Origin: Nocardioides sp. URHA0020
GTDB taxonomy: Bacteria; Actinomycetota; Actinomycetes; Propionibacteriales; Nocardioidaceae
Assembly: GCF_000620705.1 (NCBI RefSeq)
Contig: NZ_KK211165.1
Span: forward strand, 115,106-179,105
Reading direction: 5' to 3'
Length of the DNA: 64,000 bases
The notes below the pieces were generated by a model. It saw only the letters and a list, made by a program, of their open reading frames with translations. It was not told the DNA's origin and did not search any database. Positions 31,870-41,008 of the stretch are shown here, in pieces. Within the stretch, counting starts at the first letter, position 1. The number at the start of each line of letters is the position of its first letter. Both the position numbers and the translations under genes were made by a program.

Positions 31870-34800
31870 TCAGACCGTCGGCTCGCTCCACGCCATCTGC
31901 ACGACCTCGACGCCGCGGTCGCGCGAGACCAGGCGGCCACGACCGGGCGGGGCCGGCTGCGGCTTCTGGTTGCCGAGGAGCGGGCCCTCCTCCGGGCTGC
32001 CGGAGAGCAGCAGCCCCGGCATGGCGAGGTCGCGCAGCGACTGGATGACCGGCTCGTACAGCGACCGCGAGGCACCACCGGAGCGGCGCGCGACCACCAG
32101 GTGCAGCCCGACGTCGCGGGCCTGGGCGAGCAGCGGGGCCAGTGCCAGTGCCGGCGACCCCTGCTGGGTCGCGACCAGGTCGTAGTCGTCGATCAGGACG
32201 TACACCTCGGCGCCGGTCCACCACGACCGGCTGCGCAGCTCGTCGGGGGTCACGTCCGGACCGGGGATCCGGCTCTGGAGGTACGTCGCCAGGTCGGTGA
32301 GCCCGGGCTGCGCCTGGGTGGCGGAGGTGAGGTAGTTGAGCAGGTACTCGTCGGGGATCTCGCCGAGCAGCGAGCGCCGGTAGTCGACGACGACCAGCTG
32401 CGCCTCCTTCGGGGAGCGGGTCCGCATGATCTCCTGCGCGTAGGCCCGCAGCACGCCGCTCTTGCCGGACTGGCCGTCACCGAAGATCAGCAGGTGCGGC
32501 TCGGTCTCGACGTCGAGGCCGATCGGGCCGAGGTCCTTCTCGTTGACGCCGAGCAGCAGGTCGCGGCCGCCGGTCGCCGCGTCGCCCAAGGCGCGGACGT
32601 CGTCCAGCGAGATCCGCTCGGGCAGCAGCCGGAGCTTGGGCCCGGCCGGCCCGGTCCAGGCGGCCCCGACCTGCTTGATCAGGTTCTCCACGCCGTCGCC
32701 GAGGGTGTCGGCGTCGCCGGCCCCGTCGATGCGCGGCAGCGCGGCGAGGAAGTGCAGCTTGCCCTGCACCAGCCCGCGGCCGGGTCGACCGGTCGGCACC
32801 AGCGCGGCCACCTTGCGGTCGATCTCGGAGTCCATCGGGTCACCGAGGCGCAGCTCGAGGCGGGTGCCGAAGAGGTCGCGCATCGCCGCGCGGAAGTCGG
32901 CCCAGCGGGCCGCGGCCACGATGACGTGCAGGCCGAAGGTCAGGCCGCGGGTCGCGAGCTGCTGGATCTCGGCCTCGAGGTCGTCGAAGTCGGCGCGCAG
33001 CGTGCTCCAGCCGTCGACGACGAGGAACACGTCGCCGTACCCGTCGTCAGCCCTGCCGGCCGCCCGGCGCGAGCGGTAGGTCTCGATCGAGTCGATCCCG
33101 TTGGCCCGGAAGAAGGCCTCGCGCCGGTCGACGATGCCCCGCACCTCGGCGAAGATCCGGCGTACGACGTCGGGCTCGGCCCGGCTGCCGACGCCGGCGA
33201 CGTGCGGCAGGTCGGTGAACGGCGCGAAGGTGCCGCCGCCGAAGTCGAGCACGAAGAACTGCGACTCCTGCGGCGTCGTCGTCAGCGACATGCTCGCGAC
33301 GATCGTGCGCAGGACCGTGCTCTTGCCGCTGCGCGGACCGCCGACGACCGCGGCGTGCCCGCCGGCGCCGCTGAGGTCGACGGTGAGCGTGTCGCGGCGC
33401 TGCTCGCGCGGCCGGTCGACGGTGCCGAGCGGCACGACGAGTCCGCCCAGGGCCCGCCACCGGCCCGACACCAGGCCCAGGCCGGCGTCGGCGGTGAGGT
33501 CGCCCATCAGCTCGTCGAGCGTGTCCGGCTCGCCGAGCGGCGGCAGCCACACCTGGTGCGCGGCCGGCCCCTGACCCTCCATGTGGCGCACGGCGATGGA
33601 GAAGAGCGACTCGGCCTCGCCCTGCGACGGCTCGACGACCACCGGCTCGGCGGCCGGCTCGGGCAGGTCGAGGCTCTGCACCTCGGAGATCGTGAAGGGC
33701 AGGATGCCCCGGACGTGACCACCCTCGTCCCGGCGCACCTGCGTCTGCGCCGGCGGCCCGGAGACGTACGCCGACTTGAAGCGCAGCATCGTGGCCGGGT
33801 CCGGCTTCAGGTAGCCCAGACCGGGGTCGGCCGGCAGCTCGTAGGCATCCGGCACGCCGAGCACCGAGCGCGACTCGGTGGCGCTGAAGGTCCGCAGACC
33901 CACGCGGTACGACAGGTGCGACTCGAGCCCGCGCAGCCGGCCCTCCTCGAGGCGCTGCGAGGCCAGCAGCAGGTGCAGCCCGAGCGACCGGCCGAGCCGG
34001 CCGATCGCCACGAACAGGTCGATGAACTCCGGCTTGGCCGACAGCATCTCGGAGAACTCGTCGACCACGACGAAGAGCGAGGGCATCGGCGCGAGGTCCT
34101 CGCCCGCGGCGCGCGCCTTCTCGTAGTCGCGGATCGAGGCGAAGTTGCCCGCGTCGCGCAGCAGCTCCTGCCGACGCACCATCTCACCGGACAGCGCGTC
34201 CTGCATGCGGTCGACCAGGGTGAGCTCCTGCTCCAGGTTGGTGATCACCGCGGAGACGTGCGGCATCGTCGTCATCCCGGCGAAGGTGGCGCCGCCCTTG
34301 AAGTCGACCAGCACCATGTTCAGCTGCTCGGGCGAGTGCGTCATCGCCAGACCCAGCACCAGGGTGCGCAGGAACTCCGACTTGCCGGAGCCGGTGGCGC
34401 CGATCACCAGGCCGTGCGGGCCCATGCCCTGCTGGGCCGACTCCTTGATGTCGAGGTGGACGACCGAGCCGCCCTCGCCCAGGCCGATCGGCACCCGGAG
34501 CCGGTCGCGGGCGGGCCGCGGCCGCCAGGCCCGGCTGGGGTCGAAGGAGTGCACGTCGCCGAGCGCGAGCAGCTCCATGAAGTCGGTGGGCCCGGCGATC
34601 TCCCCGCCGGACTCCACCACGCCGGAGGCGACGGTGTGCAGCGGGGTGAGCCGGCGGGCGAAGGCCTCCGCGGTCGCGACCGGGCAGGCGTCCGCACGGG
34701 CCCGGATCGGCTCCTCGCGCAGCCGCAGCGCCAGGATCGCGAGCCGACCCTGGGCGTCCGCGGCGGTCTCGTCGTCGAACTGGATGCGCAGCCGGGTTGG

Positions 34801-35853
34801 GTCCTCGAGCTCGTCCCAGCGGGCGGGCAGGTCGATGAGCGTGACGCCGTGCAGGCCGTCCGGGGGTACGACGTGGTTGCCGGGCGGCAGCTCGCCGCCG
34901 TCGATCACCAGCAGCAGGTGCGGGGTCGCGGGCCGCTCGTCGGCGCCGAACCGCGGCCGCTCCGCCAGGTCCTCGGGCAGCAGCCCGGCCAGGTCGGCCA
35001 ACGAGGTCGAGACCATCCGCATCGGCCCGACCGCGTCGGACTGCCGGGAGCTCTGGGCGTGGGGGAGCCACTTCACCCAGTCCCAGTGGGCCAGGTTCTG
35101 CTCCGAGCTGAGCACCGCGACGACGAGGTGCTCGGGGGAGTGGAAGGCGGTCGCGGAGCAGATCAGCGACCGCGCGAGCGAGCGGGCCGGCTCCTCCCCT
35201 CCGCAGACCTCCACGCGGTCGAAGGCGCGCAGGTCGATCGAGGCGGGGAGGTCCGGCTGGAGCCGGTGGACGACGAGCAGGCGGTGCAGTGCCGAGGCGG
35301 CCGCCGGGTCGACCTGGTCGATCGGCGTGCTCTCGGGTGGCACCAGCTCGAGCGCGAGCGGCTGCGCGCACACGCCGTACCGCACGTGCAGGAAGCCGGC
35401 GTCGCCCGTGCCGTGCTCCCACACGCGGGAGCGCTCGTCGGCGAGCGCCGGCAGCGCGGAGGGGTCGGGGTGGTGCCAGGTCAGGGCGCGGCGCTGCTGG
35501 TCGGCCGCGTCGCGGGCGACCTTGCGGACGTTGGCGAGGTAGCGGAGGTACTCCGTGCGGGAGCCCGTCACCTGCTGGGTGCGCTGCTTACGCTGCCGGT
35601 CGAGCTGGACGATGATGAAGCCGACCGTGGCGAAGAGGAACATGCCGGCAGCGATGAGCCCGCGCCCGCCGTTCGTCTTGCCCATCGTGGCGACCAGCAC
35701 GATGGACCCGAGGCTGCCGAGCATCGGGATGGCGTTCATGAGCACGCCGCTGGCGCCCTCGTTGGGCTCGATCTGCGGCGGCGGCTGGAGCACGAGCTGC
35801 CCGGTCGGCATCTCCGGCGCATCCATCCGCGTGCCGCGCAGCGTCGTCGTCAA
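31870..35853 (-). CDS. eccC: EccC, FtsK/SpoIIIE-type ATPase of type VII secretion
   Basis: The 1327-residue fused EccCa-EccCb protein has two N-terminal membrane helices (~35-85) and then three P-loop ATPase domains: GATGSGKS (K491), GGPRSGKS (K844) and GDGQSGKS (K1131), with Walker B segments VLVDFKGG, FFVLDFGGG and LVVVDYRR. It powers export and recognises WXG100 substrates through the last domain. The start is TTG 35853: AGGAGGGG lies at ideal spacing before it, while the ATG at 35826 has none. It is divergent from the rest of the secretion locus. Confidence 0.95.
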   Translation of the reverse strand: MTTTLRGTRMDAPEMPTGQLVLQPPPQIEPNEGASGVLMNAIPMLGSLGSIVLVATMGKTNGGRGLIAAGMFLFATVGFIIVQLDRQRKQRTQQVTGSRTEYLRYLANVRKVARDAADQQRRALTWHHPDPSALPALADERSRVWEHGTGDAGFLHVRYGVCAQPLALELVPPESTPIDQVDPAAASALHRLLVVHRLQPDLPASIDLRAFDRVEVCGGEEPARSLARSLICSATAFHSPEHLVVAVLSSEQNLAHWDWVKWLPHAQSSRQSDAVGPMRMVSTSLADLAGLLPEDLAERPRFGADERPATPHLLLVIDGGELPPGNHVVPPDGLHGVTLIDLPARWDELEDPTRLRIQFDDETAADAQGRLAILALRLREEPIRARADACPVATAEAFARRLTPLHTVASGVVESGGEIAGPTDFMELLALGDVHSFDPSRAWRPRPARDRLRVPIGLGEGGSVVHLDIKESAQQGMGPHGLVIGATGSGKSEFLRTLVLGLAMTHSPEQLNMVLVDFKGGATFAGMTTMPHVSAVITNLEQELTLVDRMQDALSGEMVRRQELLRDAGNFASIRDYEKARAAGEDLAPMPSLFVVVDEFSEMLSAKPEFIDLFVAIGRLGRSLGLHLLLASQRLEEGRLRGLESHLSYRVGLRTFSATESRSVLGVPDAYELPADPGLGYLKPDPATMLRFKSAYVSGPPAQTQVRRDEGGHVRGILPFTISEVQSLDLPEPAAEPVVVEPSQGEAESLFSIAVRHMEGQGPAAHQVWLPPLGEPDTLDELMGDLTADAGLGLVSGRWRALGGLVVPLGTVDRPREQRRDTLTVDLSGAGGHAAVVGGPRSGKSTVLRTIVASMSLTTTPQESQFFVLDFGGGTFAPFTDLPHVAGVGSRAEPDVVRRIFAEVRGIVDRREAFFRANGIDSIETYRSRRAAGRADDGYGDVFLVVDGWSTLRADFDDLEAEIQQLATRGLTFGLHVIVAAARWADFRAAMRDLFGTRLELRLGDPMDSEIDRKVAALVPTGRPGRGLVQGKLHFLAALPRIDGAGDADTLGDGVENLIKQVGAAWTGPAGPKLRLLPERISLDDVRALGDAATGGRDLLLGVNEKDLGPIGLDVETEPHLLIFGDGQSGKSGVLRAYAQEIMRTRSPKEAQLVVVDYRRSLLGEIPDEYLLNYLTSATQAQPGLTDLATYLQSRIPGPDVTPDELRSRSWWTGAEVYVLIDDYDLVATQQGSPALALAPLLAQARDVGLHLVVARRSGGASRSLYEPVIQSLRDLAMPGLLLSGSPEEGPLLGNQKPQPAPPGRGRLVSRDRGVEVVQMAWSEPTV

Positions 35854-35959
35854 CGCGTCCCCTCCTGCAGTCCGACCCCCCGTAGCCGAGCGGCTCAGGG
35901 GAGCAACTACCCCTCCGGGAGGTGGTTGACGCCTCCCATCGGTGGGGAAGGTGGACGAC

Positions 35960-37333
35960 GTGACGACGAACGCGACCGCCGACCTGGCGCTGAGCGTGCA
36001 CGGTCCGGTCGGCGTGCTCGACCTGGTCGTGCCCTCCGGCGCCGCGGCCTTCGACGTCGCCGAGGTCTACGCCCGGCAGGCCGGGCTCGCCACCGTGCCG
36101 GCCCTGTGCACCCGGGTCGGCGCGATGCTGCCGCCCGACCTGTCGCTCGCCCGCGCCGGGGTCCGGGCGGGAGACGTGCTGATCGCCACCACCGAGGTCG
36201 TCCCGGCCGCGGGTCGTGGGCGCCGCGACGTGGCCGCCGACGCGACGGCGCGGCCCACCGACGCCGCTCCCATCACGATCGCCGTCGTCGCCGCCGCCTG
36301 CGCGGTCGCGGCCGGCTGGCTCGCCGCCACCGCGGCCACCGACCGGCTCCGGCTCGTCACCGTCGTGGTGCTGGTCGCGGCGAGCGTGCTCGGCGTGCTG
36401 CCGGTCGGCCGGTACGCCGGCTACCGCGCCGTCGCGGCACCCGCCTTCGCCGGCGCCGCGGCCCTCGCGATCGCCTGGGACCCGCACGACGAGCGGCTGC
36501 CGATGATCGTCGGTCTCTGCGGTCTGGTCGCCGCGCTCGCCGCCGCGACCGCCCGGTCGTTGGGGCGCGAGGCCGACGAGGCCCTGCAGGTGTGGATCGT
36601 CGCCGGCTCCCTGCTCTTCGGGCTGACCTGGATGTGCACGCTCGCCGGCGCGCCCCCGCGGCTGACCTGGTCGTTGCTCCTGATGCTGGCGGTCCTCGCG
36701 GCGCGGATCGTCCCCGGCCTGGTGGTCGACGTGCCGGACCAGTACCTGATCGACCTCGAGCGGCTCGCCGTGACGGCCTGGTCGGCGCGCGAGCGCCCGG
36801 GAGGCAAGCGCGGGCGCGCCGTCGTACCCCGCTCCGCCGTCTCCGCGGTCGCCGGCCACGGCACCCGCATGTTGACCGCGGCCGCCGCCGCGGTGGCCGT
36901 CGTCGCCGTGGTCTCCGCGCCGCTGCTGCTCGGCACCGCCACGCTGCGCGTCGACCGGATCGGGGCCCGGTGCCTGGTCGGCTTCGCCGGCGCGGCCCTG
37001 CTCCTCGCGGCCCGCAGCTACCGGCACCGCAGCGCCGGCGCCCTGCTGCGTGCAGCGGGCCTCGGCTGCTGGCTCGTCCTGCTGGTCGTGCTGCTGCAGC
37101 TGATGGGCGGGTCCGCCGTACGAGCCCTCGCCATCGGGTCGGTCGTGCTGGGTCTCGCGCTGGTGATCGTCGCGGTCGCGACGGGGCGCGGCTGGCGCTC
37201 GGCGTGGTGGTCGAGGCGGGCCGAGGTCGCCGAGGGACTGTGCGGCGCCCTGGTCGTCGCGTCGGTGGTCGTGTCGTCCGGAGGCTTCCGCGAGGTGTGG
37301 GAGATGGCGAGCCTGTGGGAACTCGGGTCGTGA
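35960..37333 (+). CDS. EccD-like membrane protein, first paralogue
   Basis: The ~457-residue protein has a short ubiquitin-like N-terminal domain (LALSVHGPVGVLDLVVPSGA ... ARAGVRAGDVLI, ~1-75) and about ten membrane helices, the EccD architecture. It diverges strongly from the second EccD-like protein encoded at 38206. GTG 35960 is preferred since GGGGAAGG lies 8 bases upstream; GTG 35942 is possible. EccD lines the pore of type VII machines as a dimer. Two unlike copies in one locus suggest a heterodimer or a replaced component. Confidence 0.75.
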   Translation: MTTNATADLALSVHGPVGVLDLVVPSGAAAFDVAEVYARQAGLATVPALCTRVGAMLPPDLSLARAGVRAGDVLIATTEVVPAAGRGRRDVAADATARPTDAAPITIAVVAAACAVAAGWLAATAATDRLRLVTVVVLVAASVLGVLPVGRYAGYRAVAAPAFAGAAALAIAWDPHDERLPMIVGLCGLVAALAAATARSLGREADEALQVWIVAGSLLFGLTWMCTLAGAPPRLTWSLLLMLAVLAARIVPGLVVDVPDQYLIDLERLAVTAWSARERPGGKRGRAVVPRSAVSAVAGHGTRMLTAAAAAVAVVAVVSAPLLLGTATLRVDRIGARCLVGFAGAALLLAARSYRHRSAGALLRAAGLGCWLVLLVVLLQLMGGSAVRALAIGSVVLGLALVIVAVATGRGWRSAWWSRRAEVAEGLCGALVVASVVVSSGGFREVWEMASLWELGS

Positions 37334-37466
37334 GGTTTAGCGCCCAAGGCCCCGGGTAATCGAGGTCTGTCCGGCTCGGGGAACACGGACCGAGCTGATG
37401 GTCATCCACACGAATGGATCAGTCTCGAGCGGCCTGATCGCCGCCACGGGGGAAGGAGTTGGCGTC

Positions 37467-37781
37467 ATGGGCGCAACAGAGATGGGACAGGGTGAGGGCA
37501 CTCTCACCCGGGCCGCCGGCCTCGTGGCCGAGGCCAAGCAGGACTTCGATTCGATGAGCAAGACGCTGGACGGCCAGATCGCCGGCATCCAGGGCAAGTG
37601 GGCGGGTGCCGGTGGCACCGCGTTCCTCGCGCTCCACCAGGCGTGGACCGAGAAGCAGCGCATCATCACCAACGCGCTCAACGAGTTCCAGGCCTCCCTG
37701 ACCTCGACCGAGAAGGACAACGTCAGCACCGACGAGACGCAGTCCTCCAACTACAGCCGGGTCGCCGGCCGCCTCGGCTGA
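37467..37781 (+). CDS. WXG100-family protein (Esx-like), first
   Basis: The 104-residue helical hairpin protein has the turn motif IQGKWAGAGG (W45-A-G). The C-terminal tail contains charged and Tyr residues (STDETQSSNYSRV) like secretion signals. The ATG at 37467 is chosen because GGAAGGAG precedes it. It pairs with the next gene, 27 bp away, as a likely EsxA/EsxB-type heterodimer exported by this system. Confidence 0.9.
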   Translation: MGATEMGQGEGTLTRAAGLVAEAKQDFDSMSKTLDGQIAGIQGKWAGAGGTAFLALHQAWTEKQRIITNALNEFQASLTSTEKDNVSTDETQSSNYSRVAGRLG

Positions 37782-37808
37782 CGCCGGGCTGACAAGGAAG
37801 TGACTGAG

Positions 37809-38105
37809 ATGTCTCTCGACGGACTTCGCGTCAACCACGCCGGCCTCGACCAGGCCGCCACCGACCTCGGCACGACGGTCAAGCACATCGACGACCGGCT
37901 CAACCGCCTCGAGTCGGAGCTCGCTCCGCTGCGCAGCGACTGGACCGGTAACGCCCAGCAGTCCTACCAGGTCGCCAAGACCAAGTGGGACACCGCGATG
38001 CAGGAGATGCGCGACCTGCTGCAGGAGACGAGCACCACCGTGCACCAGTCGAACGCCGACTACCGCGCCGCCGACCAGCGCGGCGCCGCGTCGTTCGAGA
38101 TCTGA
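37809..38105 (+). CDS. WXG100-family protein (Esx-like), second
   Basis: The 98-residue protein has RSDWTGNAQQSY with W45-T-G at the hairpin turn and a C-terminal Y-A-A-A-D-like region (NADYRAADQRG). The ATG at 37809 has AAGGAAG 8 bases upstream. It is the likely partner of the first WXG100 protein. Confidence 0.92.
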   Translation: MSLDGLRVNHAGLDQAATDLGTTVKHIDDRLNRLESELAPLRSDWTGNAQQSYQVAKTKWDTAMQEMRDLLQETSTTVHQSNADYRAADQRGAASFEI

Positions 38106-38205
38106 CAGCACTCGGTGGGAGGGGTCGGCGCGGTGCGCCGGCCCCTTTCCCGACGCTGGACACACCGGTCGGCACACCGGTCGGCATGACGGGAGAGGAA
38201 GGGAC

Positions 38206-39555
38206 ATGAGCCAAGCACCCGTGGTCTCGGGGCTGGTGCGCGTGACGGTCGCGTCCGGCACCCGCCGGGTCGACCTCGTGCTGCCCGGCGCCGTCCCCGT
38301 CGCCGAGCTCGTCCCCGAGCTGGCCCGCAGCGTCGGCCTGCTCGACCCCGGCACCGTCTACGGCGGCTACCGGCTGGTCACCGCGGAGGGACGTGAGCTG
38401 GAGGCCGATGCCGGACTGGTGATCCAGGGCATCGAGGACGGCGGCCTGATCACGGTCGCCGCGGGCGTGGACGACGCACCGCCGCGCCTGTACGACGACG
38501 TCGTCGAGGCGATGACGGACATCGTCGAGCACGACCTCAAGCCCTGGTCACCCGCCGCGGGACGCCGTACCGCGCTGTGGGCAGCCGGCCTCTTCATGGC
38601 CCTCGGCGCCGTGGCCCTGCTGATCCAGCGCGGCTCGGTGCTCGCCGGCGTCGCCGCGGTCGTGGTCGCCGCGGCGCTCGTGACCGGTGCGATCGTCCTC
38701 TCCCACGTGCAGGACGAGCCGGAGGCGGCGGTCGCCGTCGCCTGGATGGGCGCGCTGTACGCCGCGGTCGCCGGCCTGATGCTGGTCACCGACGAGCCGC
38801 TCTTCGGACCCCCGGTCGCGGCGGCCGGAGGCGCCGCGCTGGCCGCCGGCGTGATCTGCCTGGTCGGGCTCGGCCAGGGCCGCACCCTGGTGCTCCCGGT
38901 CGTGGTCGCCGGAGCCGTCTTCCTGCTGACCGGGATGCTGATGCAGTCGGCCGACTTCGACCCCGCCGTGGTCCTGACCGTCGCGCTGGTCGTCATCGTG
39001 GTCCTCGGCAGCGTCTTCCCCTGGCTCGCGCTTGGGGCGACCGGCACCTCGGTCGACCAGCTCTACAACGTCGCCGACATCACCGCCGAGCCGCGCCCGG
39101 TCGATCCGGGCCGGGTGGGTGCCGACGCGCGGATCGCGCACGAGATCCTGGTCGCCGTCTCCGCGACCGTCGGCCTGCTGCTCGTCCTGATCGCCCCGCT
39201 CGCCGTGTCGCTCGGGCTGGCCGGCGCCATCCTCGCGGTCCTGTGCTGCCTGGTCGTGATGCTGCGAACCCGGCAGTACCGCACCGGACCGGAGGTCCTG
39301 GTCGGGCTCGTGTCCGGCATCGTCGGGCTGCTGTCCGCGGCGGTCGCCGCGCTGTGGGTGCACCCGGACTGGCGTCCCACGATCGCGGTGGTCCTCGCCG
39401 CGGCCGGTGCGATCCTGCTGGCGGTGACGCTCCTGCCGCAGACCCCGTCGGTACGCCGCGGGCGGCTCGGCGACCTCGCCGAGAGCGTGGCGCTGCTGGC
39501 CCTGCTCCCGGTGACGCTGGTCGCCGTCGGCGTCTACTCCGCGATCCGGGGCTAG
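38206..39555 (+). CDS. eccD: EccD, integral membrane core of type VII secretion
   Basis: The 449-residue protein has an N-terminal ubiquitin-like domain (~8-88; RVTVASGTRRVDLVLPG ... GGLITVAAG), a linker with LYDDVVEAMTDIVE, and eleven membrane helices from ~125. This is canonical EccD. A purine-rich AGAGGAAGGG precedes the ATG. eccB follows 7 bp later. Confidence 0.92.
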   Translation: MSQAPVVSGLVRVTVASGTRRVDLVLPGAVPVAELVPELARSVGLLDPGTVYGGYRLVTAEGRELEADAGLVIQGIEDGGLITVAAGVDDAPPRLYDDVVEAMTDIVEHDLKPWSPAAGRRTALWAAGLFMALGAVALLIQRGSVLAGVAAVVVAAALVTGAIVLSHVQDEPEAAVAVAWMGALYAAVAGLMLVTDEPLFGPPVAAAGGAALAAGVICLVGLGQGRTLVLPVVVAGAVFLLTGMLMQSADFDPAVVLTVALVVIVVLGSVFPWLALGATGTSVDQLYNVADITAEPRPVDPGRVGADARIAHEILVAVSATVGLLLVLIAPLAVSLGLAGAILAVLCCLVVMLRTRQYRTGPEVLVGLVSGIVGLLSAAVAALWVHPDWRPTIAVVLAAAGAILLAVTLLPQTPSVRRGRLGDLAESVALLALLPVTLVAVGVYSAIRG

Positions 39556-39562
39556 GCGCGCC

Positions 39563-41008
39563 GTGGCCACCAAGAAGGACCTGGTCGAGGCGTACTCGTT
39601 CAGTCGGCGCCGGCTGGTCACGGCGTTCGTCTCGGGTGCGCCGGGCGGGCGTGAGGTGGAGCCGGCGCGTCCGGGCCGCACCATCGTCGGCGGGCTCGCC
39701 CTCGCCGTGCTGCTCGGCGCCGGCGCGGCGATCGCGGGCGTCTTCTCGCCGACGGCGCCCAACGACTGGAAGAAGGCCGGGCTGATCATCTCCAAGGACA
39801 CCGGCTCCGCCTACGTCATCATCGACGAGAGCAAGGACCCCGAGCTGCGTCCGGTCATCAACTCGACGAGCGCCAAGCTGATCCTCGGCGACAAGGCGAC
39901 GCCGACCCTGATCGCCCAGGACACCATCGACGACCAGCGCATCGGTGACGACATCGGCATCCTCGGGGCCCCGGCGAGCGTGCCGACCCCCTCCCTGCTG
40001 ATCGACTCCGGCTGGACGGCGTGCACCGCGGCCGACGCCGGGATCAAGGTCTCCATCGCCGTGGAGCCCGACGTCACGGCCGTCCCGCAGACCGGCGTGA
40101 CGGTGTCCAACGGCGGCGACTACTTCGTCGTGCTGCCGACCGGCGACAACCGGTCTCCCGGCACCGACGACCCGGGCGCCTACGTCTACCCCGTGCCGCC
40201 GCAGGGGACCGGCGGCAGCCAGACCGACAACCTGCTCTCGGCCCTCGACGTGCAGACCACCAGGAACGCCATCCCCGTGAGCCGCGAGTGGATCAACCTC
40301 TTCCCGACCGGCGCGCCGCTCGACTGGAGCAGCTTCGAGATCGACGGCTTCGGCACGACCCCGGCGTACGCCGCCGAGGACGACACCGGCGTGCTCAAGG
40401 GCAAGAAGGTCGGTGACCTGCTCGTCGCGGGCAAGGAGAAGCTGCTGCTCACCGACGACGGTCCACGCAAGCTGTCGGCCTTCGCCGCGCTGGTCTACGG
40501 CAACGTGATCGCCCCGGACGGTGCCGTCGTCGCGGCGACACCGGTGGAGGCGCCGCCACAGGTCTTCCGGGAGACCGAGGAGAAGGACGCCGCCACCCAC
40601 TGGCCCGCCGTGGCCCCCACCCAGGAGCCGATCGACGAGCCCTGCGCGCAGCTCACCGCTCGGTCGGGCAAGGCGCCGGTCGCGCAGCTGGTGGCCCCGG
40701 GGCCCACGTCGGGTGGCGCCGACGTGCCGGCGGCGAAGAAGGTGCCCGTGGTGGCGGCCGGTCGGGGCGCCTACGTGCTCTCCGGCGGCTGGTCCGACAC
40801 CGACCAGGGCTCGCCGTTCGTCGTCGACGCCAAGGGCCGCGCCAACCCGCTGGTCGGCGACGGCGCCGCCGCGCTGCTCGGGTACGGCGACTACCCCGCC
40901 GCGGTCGTGCCGGACACCTGGGTCAAGCTCTTCGCCTGCGGCGTCAACCTGTCGCGTGACGCCGCGCTGTCGCCGCCGGGCGAGCCGGACGACTCCCGAT
41001 GCGCCTGA
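39563..41008 (+). CDS. eccB: EccB, membrane-anchored periplasmic component of type VII secretion
   Basis: The 481-residue protein starts MATKKDLVEAYSFSRRRLVTAF, the typical EccB N-terminus, followed by one membrane helix (~43-62). A large exported domain contains GWTACTAADAG and a late CGVNLSRDAALSPPGEP end. The GTG start at 39563 lies 7 bp after eccD. The last 10 bp overlap the mycosin-like gene. Confidence 0.93.
   Translation: MATKKDLVEAYSFSRRRLVTAFVSGAPGGREVEPARPGRTIVGGLALAVLLGAGAAIAGVFSPTAPNDWKKAGLIISKDTGSAYVIIDESKDPELRPVINSTSAKLILGDKATPTLIAQDTIDDQRIGDDIGILGAPASVPTPSLLIDSGWTACTAADAGIKVSIAVEPDVTAVPQTGVTVSNGGDYFVVLPTGDNRSPGTDDPGAYVYPVPPQGTGGSQTDNLLSALDVQTTRNAIPVSREWINLFPTGAPLDWSSFEIDGFGTTPAYAAEDDTGVLKGKKVGDLLVAGKEKLLLTDDGPRKLSAFAALVYGNVIAPDGAVVAATPVEAPPQVFRETEEKDAATHWPAVAPTQEPIDEPCAQLTARSGKAPVAQLVAPGPTSGGADVPAAKKVPVVAAGRGAYVLSGGWSDTDQGSPFVVDAKGRANPLVGDGAAALLGYGDYPAAVVPDTWVKLFACGVNLSRDAALSPPGEPDDSRCA

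Noticed and set aside
31831..37359. 1842-residue plus-strand ORF across eccC and the first eccD-like gene
   Set aside because: Antisense to eccC, whose three Walker motifs are intact; no domain on the plus strand. It also starts inside repeat copy B.
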